Origin: Methylomicrobium agile | GTDB lineage: Bacteria; Pseudomonadota; Gammaproteobacteria; Methylococcales; Methylomonadaceae | Assembly (NCBI RefSeq): GCF_000733855.1 | Contig: NZ_JPOJ01000001.1 | Location: 2,356,001 to 2,420,000, forward strand | Reading direction: 5' to 3' | DNA: 64,000 bases | In this document: one piece after another, positions 10,788 to 18,420 of the stretch | How positions within the stretch are numbered: position 1 is the stretch's first letter | Layout of the letters: every line of letters begins with the position of its first letter | The notes under the pieces: model-generated | The model's input: the letters and a program-made list of their open reading frames with translations, nothing else | Databases searched by the model: none | What the model was told of the DNA's origin: nothing | Made by a program: the position numbers and the translations under genes

Positions 10788-11630
10788 ATGGATCATTCGA
10801 TGATGGATCACGCCGCGATGCAGGGCATGGCGGAGGCCGCTGCTGCAGCCGGCGGCTTCGATTACACACTCGCCTTCGTCGCGGGTTTTTTGGGCAGTGG
10901 CCATTGCCTCGGCATGTGCGGCGCACTGGTGTCCGGCTATTTCATGAACGCCGGCAAACAGCGCTCGTATTGGCCGTATCTGTTGTATCAGGCTGCGCGC
11001 ATCTCGGTTTACGGCCTGATCGGCATCGCCGCCGCGCTGCTCGGCGTGGTGCTGGTGTCGGGCGGAGTATTCGGCAAAATCCAGAGCATTTTACAGATGC
11101 TGATCGGTCTTGTGGTGATCGGCCTCGCGCTCGGCATTTTGGGCTGGCTGCCCCGGCAAGGCGCGTTGCGCCTGTTGCCCGTGCAATGGCTGCGCAAAGG
11201 CTATGCGGCCTCCCGGCGGCAAGGCCCCCTCGGCGGTGCGCTCCTGGCGGGCTTATTGAACGGCATGATGCCGTGCCCGTTGACCTTTGCGATGGCGGTA
11301 AAAGCGGTCACCGCCCCGAACGTTCTCGGCGGCGGCACGCTGATGCTCGCGTTCGGCGCCGGCACCCTGCCCATGATGCTGTTTATCAGCCTTGCTTTCG
11401 GCAGAATCCAGGCAGACCTTCGCGGGAGGATGTACAGAGCCGCCGCGATGGTCATGGTGGTGATGGGTATCAACACTTTTTACCGGGGCTTGAGCTTTTA
11501 TCTGGACCAGAATTTCAAGCATCATAACCACTATGTCATGCTGCAGGCCTGGGTGAACGAGTTGATGGCTTATCTGTATCAGTTGGTCGCGTATTTCGGC
11601 GATCTGGTCGGCAATATTCAGAACATGTAG
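10788..11630 (+). CDS. TauE/SafE-like (DsbD_2 type) membrane protein with Met/His-rich N-terminus
   Basis: The 280-residue protein begins MDHSMMDHAAMQGM, a soft-metal-binding sequence, followed by about six membrane helices. It carries GSGHCLGMCGALVSGY near residue 35 and NGMMPCPLTFAMAVKA near residue 160, signatures of the 'sulfite exporter TauE/SafE' subgroup usually found beside copper ATPases and cbb3 oxidase assembly genes. The C-terminus has another His cluster (KHHNHYVM). It lies nine bases after the ATPase and is probably co-translated with it. In known relatives this family is linked to copper supply for oxidase assembly; here that role is inferred. Confidence 0.85.
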   Translation: MDHSMMDHAAMQGMAEAAAAAGGFDYTLAFVAGFLGSGHCLGMCGALVSGYFMNAGKQRSYWPYLLYQAARISVYGLIGIAAALLGVVLVSGGVFGKIQSILQMLIGLVVIGLALGILGWLPRQGALRLLPVQWLRKGYAASRRQGPLGGALLAGLLNGMMPCPLTFAMAVKAVTAPNVLGGGTLMLAFGAGTLPMMLFISLAFGRIQADLRGRMYRAAAMVMVVMGINTFYRGLSFYLDQNFKHHNHYVMLQAWVNELMAYLYQLVAYFGDLVGNIQNM

Positions 11631-11983
11631 TTGTATCAACTGTAGGGTACGCTGTGCGTACCTTTTCACCCTCCAATGGTACGCACAGCGTACCCTACAA
11701 CAGCTTGTGCTCTGGGGGGCAACCGACGCATGAACCCTACCTTCGTGGAGCGTTTTCCCGTCGCTGGGCAAAGGGCGTCTAACGCGGAGGCGCCGCGATG
11801 GAGGATGGTTCTGAACGGCCGTCGGACGATGATCGGTAGCTGTATCGGACTATCCACGCGTTATGCGGTTTTTCCTGCCGGTTTTTCGGAAATCCTGCAA
11901 ATAGTTCCGGAAGCGGAAAGTTCTGCCGGAGTCCGGAAAGAAGCGGCCGGCGCGGTTGCCGGCCGAATCTCCCATAAAAACGG
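11631..11983. other. Convergent intergenic region
   Basis: It holds dispersed repeat copy 2 and its right flank; open frames here are short, overlapping and unlike any family I know. The genes on each side converge into this region. Confidence 0.6.
11642..11698. repeat. Dispersed palindromic repeat, copy 2
   Basis: Arms GTAGGGTACGCTGTGCGTAC and reverse complement surround a short centre. Downstream sequence (CAGCTTGTGCTCTGG) also matches copies 1 and 4. It starts 12 bases after the stop of the TauE/SafE-like gene and could form a terminator-like stem there. Confidence 0.9.
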
Positions 11984-13477
11984 TCACGCAAGATTAATCA
12001 CCGCGGCTTTTCTCGTCTCGGCTTTGCCGATCGCCAGCAAATCCCAGAACAGCAAGCCGCCGCCGGCGATCGTCATCAATCCGAAGATCACCCGCCATAC
12101 CATCGCCTGCACGAACCAGGGATGGTTTTGCGCGTCGAAATAAGCCGTCCAGGTCGAGCCTTCGATCGCGCGTTCGATGAAGGATTGCTCGTAGCCGGCG
12201 ATCAGCAGCGCGACGGTCATGCCCATCACGCCCAGATTGAGCAAAGCCAGCGACCATTTCCAGCGCCAGCCGTTCGCCAGCCCGCCGCCCATCCAGCAGT
12301 TGCCGCGCGCCTGCTGGGCGGCCAGATAGAAAAAGGCGATATTGATCGTCGCATAGGCGCCGAAGAAGGCCAGATGGCCGTGCGAAGCGGACCATTGCGT
12401 GCCGTGCGTGTAAAGATTGATTTGCGGTAGCGTGTGCATGAATCCCCAGACGCCGGCCCCCAAAAAGTTACCGAAGGTATGCGCGATGATCCAGGCCAGC
12501 GCCGGATGATTGCCGTTTTTGAAGTTATGTACGCCGGAATCGTAAACCGAATGCACCACCATCGCGACCAGCGGAATCGGCTCCAGCGCGGAGAAAAAGC
12601 CGCCGATCGTGAACCAGTATTCCGGCGTGCCGATCCAGAAATAGTGATGACCCAAGCCCAAAATGCCGGAGCCGAACATCAGCGCGACCTCGATATACAG
12701 CCAGGTCTGTACGATCTGCCGGCGCACGCCGAGCAGTTTCATCAGGCTCCAGGCCATGATGCAGCCGACCAGCACTTCCCAGGTGGCCTCGACCCAGAGA
12801 TGAATCACCCACCACCACCAGTATTGGTCGACGCTGATATTGGTGGCGTAGAACATTCCGGCCAGGTACAGGCCGGCCAGGGCGACCAGGTCCAGCGTCA
12901 GCACGCCGGCGATGCCGGACCATTTACCCTGGGCGAAGGTCGCCGCGACGTTGTAGAAGAACACCAGCATCACTGCCACGATGCCGATGTCGGCCCAGCG
13001 CGGCGCCTCGATATATTCGCGGCCTTCGTTGATGAACCAGAGCGAGGTGTCGTTGCCGCTGCCGACCTGCACCAGGAGATATACCAGCACCACCAGCGCG
13101 ACCGCCCCGGTCAGCACCCAGAATGCCAGTTGGCCCCATTTCAGGCCGACGACCGGCACGCCGCTTTCGTCTTCCAGAAACCAGTAGACCGAGCCGATGA
13201 AGCCGTACAGCATCCATACGATCATCGCGTTGATGTGAACCATCCGGTTGACGTTGAAATCGAGGACTTCATACAGGAATCCCGGCCAGATGAACTGCAG
13301 GCCGGCCAACAGGCCGAACAGCAACTGCGCCATGAACAGGACGACGGCGGCCGTAAAATAGTGCACCGCCAGTTTCTGTCCTCCGGTCAAATGGGGATTG
13401 GCCATGAAGACCGAGTAGCGGGAACGTAAACCGGCATATAATGCCGCGGCTTTGTCTTGATACGCTTGAATCGCCAT
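11984..13477 (-). CDS. norB: Nitric oxide reductase large subunit (cNOR)
   Basis: The 497-residue protein has twelve predicted helices of the heme-copper oxidase superfamily. It carries VHINAMIVWMLYG (low-spin heme His), VIHLWVEATWE (non-heme iron His and the nearby Glu), GLGHHYFWIGTPEYW (the His pair), SALEPIPL and a late HGHLAFFGAYA (heme His). The glutamates after HLWV and in SALEP mark NorB rather than an oxidase. It reduces two NO to N2O in the cytoplasmic membrane with NorC. The ATG at 13477 is seven bases after GGAGG; an ATG at 13483 overlaps the norC stop and is the alternative. The pair is translationally coupled. Confidence 0.95.
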   Translation of the reverse strand: MAIQAYQDKAAALYAGLRSRYSVFMANPHLTGGQKLAVHYFTAAVVLFMAQLLFGLLAGLQFIWPGFLYEVLDFNVNRMVHINAMIVWMLYGFIGSVYWFLEDESGVPVVGLKWGQLAFWVLTGAVALVVLVYLLVQVGSGNDTSLWFINEGREYIEAPRWADIGIVAVMLVFFYNVAATFAQGKWSGIAGVLTLDLVALAGLYLAGMFYATNISVDQYWWWWVIHLWVEATWEVLVGCIMAWSLMKLLGVRRQIVQTWLYIEVALMFGSGILGLGHHYFWIGTPEYWFTIGGFFSALEPIPLVAMVVHSVYDSGVHNFKNGNHPALAWIIAHTFGNFLGAGVWGFMHTLPQINLYTHGTQWSASHGHLAFFGAYATINIAFFYLAAQQARGNCWMGGGLANGWRWKWSLALLNLGVMGMTVALLIAGYEQSFIERAIEGSTWTAYFDAQNHPWFVQAMVWRVIFGLMTIAGGGLLFWDLLAIGKAETRKAAVINLA

Positions 13478-13479
13478 GA

Positions 13480-14079
13480 TCATTCCTCCTCTGCGCCGAT
13501 GGCTTTAAAGTTGTGCGGGAACCCATTGGTGTCGATGGCCGACATCCATTTCAAAAAGGCTACGACGCCGCGCGCTTCTTCTTCGGTGATGCCCAGATTC
13601 GGCATTTTCCGGTTGGAGCCGTAAGTGTGGGCGTATTTTTCCGGATCGAGCAGAAACTGCGCCATCGCCGTTTCACGGCCGGCTCCGCCCCACGCCTGAT
13701 CCAGCCAAGCCTTGGTCAGGTCCGGCGCGTAATAGGCGCCGTTGCCGAGCAGGGTATGGCAATTCATACAGTTTTTCGCTTGGGTGGTTTTTTTGCCGAG
13801 CGCCACTAGCTGCTCCGCTTCGGTCTCGCTCAGCATTTTGCCGAACAGCGGCGCATCGCCGAGGATTACCGGCTGGTAGCGCTGCAACTGTTTGTCGAAG
13901 CGGTAACTGATGTCCTTGTTGATGACGCTATAGGCCGGCACTCTCGAACCGCCGGCGGAAATTTTTGCCAGCGAGTCGAAAGTCAGCAGGATCAACAGGA
14001 CGAAAGAGCCCGAGGTGACCCAGATAGCGGTTTTTTTCCAAAACGTTTCCGAAGCCCAGAAGGGAAGTGGTTCGTTCAT
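13480..14079 (-). CDS. norC: Nitric oxide reductase cytochrome c subunit
   Basis: This 199-residue protein has one N-terminal anchor (about residues 14-34), then a periplasmic cytochrome c domain with one CMNCH heme site near residue 104 and a distal Met in NRKMPNLG near residue 159. It passes electrons from periplasmic donors to NorB. Its stop overlaps the first possible norB start. A three-span protein gene lies 29 bases upstream and is likely in the same operon. Confidence 0.95.
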   Translation of the reverse strand: MNEPLPFWASETFWKKTAIWVTSGSFVLLILLTFDSLAKISAGGSRVPAYSVINKDISYRFDKQLQRYQPVILGDAPLFGKMLSETEAEQLVALGKKTTQAKNCMNCHTLLGNGAYYAPDLTKAWLDQAWGGAGRETAMAQFLLDPEKYAHTYGSNRKMPNLGITEEEARGVVAFLKWMSAIDTNGFPHNFKAIGAEEE

Positions 14080-14108
14080 AACGCCTCCGATTTTTTATTT
14101 TTTTAGAG

Positions 14109-14417
14109 TTATCGTCCGGATTCATGTGCGTGCGTGGCCGTACATAAGCGCCATATCAAACGCGGCATCCACCAATAGCCGACGACCATCAATACGGCCA
14201 GGATTTTCCAGTGCCCTTCCAGATGCAGAACTTTCGCGAAGATCGCCACGCAGGCCAGCAAGAGCCCGTAGGTCAGCCAGGAACCGTAGCGGAATCCTGC
14301 GCCGCCCTGCAGTTTTCCCCAGGCGAACAGCGCCGCATAAAGTGCCGCCAGTAAGATAATCAGCGCACCGCTGAAAAACACGATAAAAAAATCGGACAAG
14401 GCCACCGGTTCGATCAT
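14109..14417 (-). CDS. Three-span membrane protein upstream of norCB
   Basis: This 102-residue protein has three hydrophobic segments (about residues 10-32, 44-62 and 68-86) and a polar tail. I do not recognise the family. It is first in the apparent operon with norC and norB (29-base gap, same strand), so an assembly or accessory role for NO reductase is plausible, comparable in position to NorE/NorF in other bacteria but without visible similarity to them. Confidence 0.65.
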   Translation of the reverse strand: MIEPVALSDFFIVFFSGALIILLAALYAALFAWGKLQGGAGFRYGSWLTYGLLLACVAIFAKVLHLEGHWKILAVLMVVGYWWMPRLIWRLCTATHAHESGR

Positions 14418-14906
14418 GCTTCGTTTCTCCCAGTCAGTCGGCAGCGGCTATTTAACACTAATAACCACAAAAAGTTAAGTGTTACCGATCGAATTTAAGA
14501 TTTTCCTGTCGTCGATCGGCCGGTAGTCTTGCAGGAATTCGGTGAATCTATTGGGTTTTCTGCGCGGATCGATCGCCGTATCGTTCGGCAATTCGTCGTG
14601 ATAATGGATCATGGGCCGCTTGACGATCTTGCTGCGGCTGCCGATCGGCGGCATGAAGCTTGGCTTCCTTCGCTTCATCGACTCGATTTACGCGAGCATG
14701 CTTTCCCGATCGACAACTCAGGAATCGACGCAACGAGGGCAAGCGCTAAAGGCTATAATGGGGTTTAAGTTGTTTTACGGGCCCGTGAAGATCGCTATTG
14801 GATGCGGCGGCGCCGGAGTGAGCGGTTAGTCCGGTGTTCGGGCGAGCAAGGCGGAGCGGGATGAAGGGGAAATTAACCCATCACTTCGGCCGTTCCGTCC
14901 GTTCCT
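14418..14906. other. Region upstream of the nor operon
   Basis: Contains the inverted repeat at 14453-14484. Several 64-79 codon frames on both strands overlap each other, including one at 14475-14678 on the minus strand; none resembles a family I know. A TATAAT lies near 14755 on the plus strand with no clear gene after it. Confidence 0.5.
14453..14484. promoter_or_regulatory. Inverted repeat upstream of the nor operon
   Basis: TAACACT and AGTGTTA face each other 18 bases apart, 36-67 bases before the first gene of the nor operon. This is a possible operator. It does not match the FNR/DNR or NsrR consensus that I know, so the regulator is unidentified. Confidence 0.35.
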
Positions 14907-15242
14907 CTACACGAGGATTTCAACCGCGAGATTGAGCAGCGTCAGCAGCACGCTTCCCATCAGAGCGGCCCAAAAACTTTCGATGCGGATACCGGGCACG
15001 AGTCCGGCAACCAGCCATAGCATCAACGCGTTGATCACCAGGAGGAAAAGCCCGAAGGTGAGAATCGTAAAGGGCAGGGTCAGCACGACCATCAGCGGCC
15101 GTACGACGGCATTCACGATGCCGAGAACGAGCGCGCCGATCAGCGCCGAGCCCCAGCCTTCCACTTGAACGCCGCGGACGAAGTGGGCGACAAGCAGCAG
15201 CAAGGCTGCCGTCAGGATCAGGTGTGCCAGAAACGCCATCAT
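14907..15242 (-). CDS. Phage holin family (YvlD/DUF360-like) membrane protein
   Basis: This 111-residue protein has four hydrophobic segments and the family's layout: a hydrophobic N-terminus, GALVLGIVNAVVRPLMVVLTLP, ITFGLFLLVINALMLWLVAGLVPG and a final WAALMGSVLLTLLNLAVE. The family (PF04020) is widespread in bacterial membranes and is not a phage gene despite its database name. Function is unknown. It is not clearly part of an operon. Confidence 0.85.
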   Translation of the reverse strand: MMAFLAHLILTAALLLLVAHFVRGVQVEGWGSALIGALVLGIVNAVVRPLMVVLTLPFTILTFGLFLLVINALMLWLVAGLVPGIRIESFWAALMGSVLLTLLNLAVEILV

Positions 15243-15318
15243 AACGACCTCCGTTTAGGTTCGAACAGGAAATCGGCAGAAAAAATCACTCTCTTTACCG
15301 ATATGCTTCTATAACTAT

Positions 15319-15522
15319 TCAATCTTTTTTACCCATCGTGACTCTTACGGGCGGCAGTTTAGTGACGGCAACCCCGGCATCGAGTTTTACATCGATCGGT
15401 TTGTCGACAGTCATGTTCAGCGCAATGGGTTTATCCGTCGCCACGTTCAGGTTTACCGTGAGCGGACAGCCTGATAAGGATAAAACGATCGGAGCCGCCA
15501 ATATCGATTTTCCGGGTAACAA
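15319..15522 (-). CDS. Small putative lipoprotein
   Basis: The 67-residue frame starts at TTG 15522; an in-frame stop lies just upstream, so no ATG is available. It has a short hydrophobic segment ending in the lipobox LSGC (Cys 19), then NLNVATDKPIALNMTVDKPIDVKLD, a beta-like alternation reminiscent of YnbE-type small lipoproteins. A frame starting with two ATGs (MDMNRIFFFIV) lies upstream in another frame, so a sequencing or real frameshift that split off the proper signal peptide is possible. Confidence 0.45.
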   Translation of the reverse strand: MLPGKSILAAPIVLSLSGCPLTVNLNVATDKPIALNMTVDKPIDVKLDAGVAVTKLPPVRVTMGKKD

Positions 15523-15813
15523 TGAAGAAAAAAATCCTATTCATATCCATTACCTTTTCAAGGACAAAAAGCCTGAAATCCGGTTCGTGTAGATGGGAGA
15601 ACTACCTGGGCTAATGCGCAGGCTTGGCGAGCATGCCTTTAAATAGGGCGGACCGCAATCTGGAAACACTCTGAACGTAAAACCCTGCCAGGTCGGTGCG
15701 TTAACGCACCCAGCGGAGGATGGAGACTTTGAAAGGGATGGGCCAAGCGGTTGGCGGCTCGCTCGAATACGGGCGAAGATCCGGTTCGCCAGCCCGAAAA
15801 CGCCCGCTTACCC
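15523..15813. other. Intergenic region
   Basis: No gene recognised. Frames here are short and overlap the end of the LRAT-like gene in other frames. Confidence 0.5.
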
Positions 15814-16293
15814 TTAGAAAAGGTCAATGTCCCAATATCTCCAGGTATTGGCCCTTAAGTGTTCGCCGGACCTTTTCTTCAGCATCCACAGATAGTTGTC
15901 GGTATTATCGAAATTGCCGGTCAGGCAGCCGCAGCTGAACTGATGGCAGTTGTTCAGCAGCACATGGTACCTTCTAGAGGCGCCGACCATCGAGATGGCC
16001 CGTTCCGCGGAAAGATAAGAGCCGATCGAAACGCCGTTGCGGCACGACACATAGATATGGATCGCCGTGCCGCCGTTGATGAAACCTCTGGGCGTGGTGA
16101 CCTGAATTTTTCCATGTCGATTCAAATGGACGATTTTGTTATCGCCGATATAAATACCGGAATGATCCATATAGCCAAAAGCCAGATCGCAATAGAGCAC
16201 GCTGCCAATTTCGGGAGCGACTCTGTTGCGGCATCCGTCGATAATGCTTTCGACCGTATTGTAAATGGGCATCAAAAACGCACGATAGGGCAC
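15814..16293 (-). CDS. LRAT-domain (NlpC/P60 superfamily) protein
   Basis: The 159-residue product has the permuted papain-like layout of the LRAT family (PF04970): GSVLYCDLAFGYMDHSGIYI with the catalytic His near residue 44, a second His in IVHLNRHG, and the nucleophile in LLNNCHQFSCGC near residue 120. Eukaryotic members are acyltransferases or phospholipases; bacterial ones are mostly uncharacterised thiol hydrolases or acyltransferases. The start is GTG 16293; an ATG at 16272 is the alternative. No signal peptide is evident, so it may be cytoplasmic. No partner gene is adjacent. Confidence 0.7.
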   Translation of the reverse strand: MPYRAFLMPIYNTVESIIDGCRNRVAPEIGSVLYCDLAFGYMDHSGIYIGDNKIVHLNRHGKIQVTTPRGFINGGTAIHIYVSCRNGVSIGSYLSAERAISMVGASRRYHVLLNNCHQFSCGCLTGNFDNTDNYLWMLKKRSGEHLRANTWRYWDIDLF

Positions 16294-16856
16294 AATATTT
16301 TCCGGCAGGCGGATGATTGAACGGATCGTTAAACGGGGGCAATCGCTTTTTCCGTCATTGCAAAACGGTAAAAGCGGGCTTCATGCGCTTGAGCTGATTT
16401 CATCAGTCCGTCAGAATAGCTTCGCTGGATCAATAGTTTACCTGAGAAAGAACGCTACGGCTATCGGTTGGGCGCAAGAATGATCCGGTTAGCTTGCGTA
16501 GGGCCGATGCCGTCACGGCTGCATGAAGGCAGGAGGTACGACCCCACGGATGAGGGAGATAGATCGCGTATGGAACCAACGATCGAGGGCAATGCAGGAG
16601 CAGTTGCCGAGGCGACCGCCGCCATGCCGAGCACTCCACCCTTCTGCAGCAGAATCTCATCCGGCGGAACCCGGCAAGCCGGTTCCGCCTTATGGGTTTC
16701 GGATTTGGGTGTCGGTTAGCATGGTTTCATCTCCCGTCATCTTTCGGTTCGGGGCGGTTTTGTTGGTATCGGCGTACGGGGTAAGTCATGATACCAACAA
16801 ATCTACCAACAATTTGTTGGCATTCGGTGAAACGCTATAATGCAACACAAGCCAAT
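16294..16856. other. Gene-poor region with an inverted repeat
   Basis: I see no convincing gene. The stretch contains an imperfect hairpin at 16663-16689 that recurs at 17155-17181, and a promoter-like TTGTTG-16-TATAAT around 16822-16849 on the plus strand that points into the tRNA terminator. Confidence 0.5.
16663..16689. repeat. Hairpin repeat GGCGGAACC, copy 1
   Basis: GGCGGAACCCGGC and GCCGGTTCCGCC pair around AA with one bulged C. A second copy is at 17155-17181, on the other side of tRNA-Leu. Confidence 0.75.
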
Positions 16857-16890
16857 AAAAAACCCGCTAAGCCTTGTGGCTTGCGGGTTC
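16857..16890 (-). terminator. Rho-independent terminator of tRNA-Leu
   Basis: On the minus strand AACCCGCAAGCC, a four-base loop and GGCTTAGCGGGTT are followed by TTTTATT. It starts about 35 bases after the tRNA 3' end. Confidence 0.85.
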
Positions 16891-16923
16891 TGGGGCCGTA
16901 TGAGACGGCCTGAAATTGCGATT

Positions 16924-17010
16924 TGGTGCCTCGGGCCGGAGTCGAACCGGCACGGTGTTTCCACCGAGGGATTTTAAGTCCCTTGCGTCTACCAATTTCG
17001 CCACCGAGGC
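16924..17010 (-). tRNA. tRNA-Leu (anticodon UAA)
   Basis: The minus strand starts GCCTCGGTGGCGAAATTGG, has anticodon loop CTTAAAA (TAA) and a long variable arm (CCTCGGTGGAAACACCGT), the TΨC stem-loop GGTTCGACTCC and acceptor CCGAGGC, then A and encoded CCA: 87 bases, class II form as expected for leucine. A TATAAT lies about 23 bases upstream. Confidence 0.97.
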
Positions 17011-17154
17011 ATCGCTTGATGAGCGGGGTATTATATAAGAATTGCGAAAATAAACTAGGGCAGGACGGTATTTTTTCTGGGAGGACGCCAGCTGTGGGCA
17101 AATGGAGATTCAACCTGTAAGTCGGAACCGTTTACGAGTTTCGACGAATCGTTC

Positions 17155-17181
17155 GGCGGAACCCGGCAGGCTGGTTCCGCC
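17155..17181. repeat. Hairpin repeat GGCGGAACC, copy 2
   Basis: GGCGGAACCCGGC and GCTGGTTCCGCC form an imperfect hairpin nearly identical to 16663-16689. The pair brackets tRNA-Leu and its terminator. Confidence 0.75.
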
Positions 17182-17315
17182 TGAGCTAAGTACCTGCAAA
17201 TGGTCAACTTTTCAGGGTTACTCGGCCTAATACCTTAACTTGACGGCATTGGAGACTGGAGAGCGGGGCGGTTCTGATATCCTGGCCGTGTTCTCTCCGG
17301 AGCATCCGGCTGGAA

Positions 17316-17723
17316 TTAGGGTTTTCTTTCTTTCAGCAGATCGCGGATCTCGGTCAGCAACAGTTCTTCGCGGGTCGGTTCGAGGTCCGGGGCAGGGGCT
17401 TCGGGCTCGGCCTTTTTCAGTTTGTTGATCAATTTGACCAGCAGAAATATCGCAAAGGCGATAATCGTAAAATCGACGACCGTTTGCAGAAAGTTGCCGT
17501 ATTTCAGCATGACCGCCGGAGTATCGCCGGAGGCATCCTTGATTTTGACTGCCAGATCGGTAAAATCCACGCCCCCGACCAGGACGCCGATCGGCGGCAT
17601 GATCACATCGGCGACCAGCGACGAGACGATCTTGCCGAAAGCCGCGCCGATGATGATACCGACGGCCATGTCCACCGCGTTGCCTTTAACTGCAAATTCT
17701 TTGAATTCTTTTAACACATTCAT
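17316..17723 (-). CDS. mscL: Large-conductance mechanosensitive channel MscL
   Basis: The 135-residue protein has the full MscL form: N-terminal amphipathic helix and first span ([39 protein letters not shown]), periplasmic loop, second span ([19 protein letters not shown]) and the charged cytoplasmic helix ending [11 protein letters not shown]. It opens under membrane tension to relieve osmotic downshock. It is monocistronic and divergent from the deaminase gene, with about 105 bases between them. Confidence 0.97.
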   Translation of the reverse strand: MNVLKEFKEFAVKGNAVDMAVGIIIGAAFGKIVSSLVADVIMPPIGVLVGGVDFTDLAVKIKDASGDTPAVMLKYGNFLQTVVDFTIIAFAIFLLVKLINKLKKAEPEAPAPDLEPTREELLLTEIRDLLKERKP

Positions 17724-17828
17724 GAAGGATCTCCTCGTGATTGATCATGATTTGCCGTATCGCCTGAAAAACGCCATGTCGGGCAAAAACTGAGCTGCCC
17801 GGCGCCAATTCTAATATAATTCGCGCTT

Positions 17829-18296
17829 ATGAATCATGAACATTTCATGCGGCGTGCGATCGAACTCGCCAGGCAGGCGCCGCAATATCCTTTCGGCGCG
17901 GTAATCGTCCGGCGCGATGATGGACAATGCGTCGGCCAGGGTTTCAACCGCTCGGATTTGAATCCGACTTATCACGGCGAGATGGTCGCAATCAACGATT
18001 GTGCCGTCCGGCATCGTGCGGAAGACTGGCGCGGTTTCGATCTTTATACGACGGCGGAGCCTTGCGCGATGTGCCAGGGTGCGATCGAATGGGCGGGAAT
18101 CGGCCGGGTTTTTTACGGCACTTCGATCCCTTACCTGCAGAAGCTCGGTTGGTGGCAGATCGATTTACGCGCGGCCGAGGTCAGCGCGCGAGCCGTTTTT
18201 CACGATACGCTGATTGTCGGCGGAATTCTCGAAACTGAATGCAATGCCTTATTTGCCGCCGCCCGCCGAGGCTGTTTCGGTACAGGTTCCGAATAG
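17829..18296 (+). CDS. Nucleoside deaminase (CMP/dCMP deaminase family)
   Basis: This 155-residue protein has the zinc site of the cytidine deaminase fold: HGE (YHGEMVAIND, near residue 50) and PCAMC (TAEPCAMCQGAIEWA, near residue 78). It is close in form to guanine deaminase/TadA-like enzymes, but substrate cannot be read from the motif. A TATAAT about 15 bases before the ATG leaves a very short leader with no clear ribosome site. A second, different deaminase of this superfamily is at 38837-39307. Confidence 0.85.
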   Translation: MNHEHFMRRAIELARQAPQYPFGAVIVRRDDGQCVGQGFNRSDLNPTYHGEMVAINDCAVRHRAEDWRGFDLYTTAEPCAMCQGAIEWAGIGRVFYGTSIPYLQKLGWWQIDLRAAEVSARAVFHDTLIVGGILETECNALFAAARRGCFGTGSE

Positions 18297-18356
18297 TCCG
18301 GTTTTATGGGGAGGATTTATCGTCCCTACCGTTCCAGGTTTGCCTTCAGTCGGGAG

Positions 18357-18374
18357 GTGTCATAAAACTGTCAT
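18357..18374 (+). promoter_or_regulatory. Pho box (PhoB binding site)
   Basis: GTGTCATAAAACTGTCAT matches the Pho box consensus of two CTGTCAT repeats 11 bases apart (first repeat GTGTCAT). It lies 47 bases before phoB, so phoBR is probably autoregulated under phosphate limitation. Confidence 0.85.
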
Positions 18375-18420
18375 AAATTCGGGATTACAATCCGGGCTTT
18401 AATTTTTGCTTTCGTAATCT

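Noticed and set aside
14475-14829. Four overlapping small frames on both strands upstream of the nor operon
   Set aside because: They overlap each other, and none has a good start or a known family; I cannot choose one.
16430-16840. Frames of 76-105 codons before tRNA-Leu
   Set aside because: They run through hairpins and a tRNA-proximal region on both strands and show no protein character.
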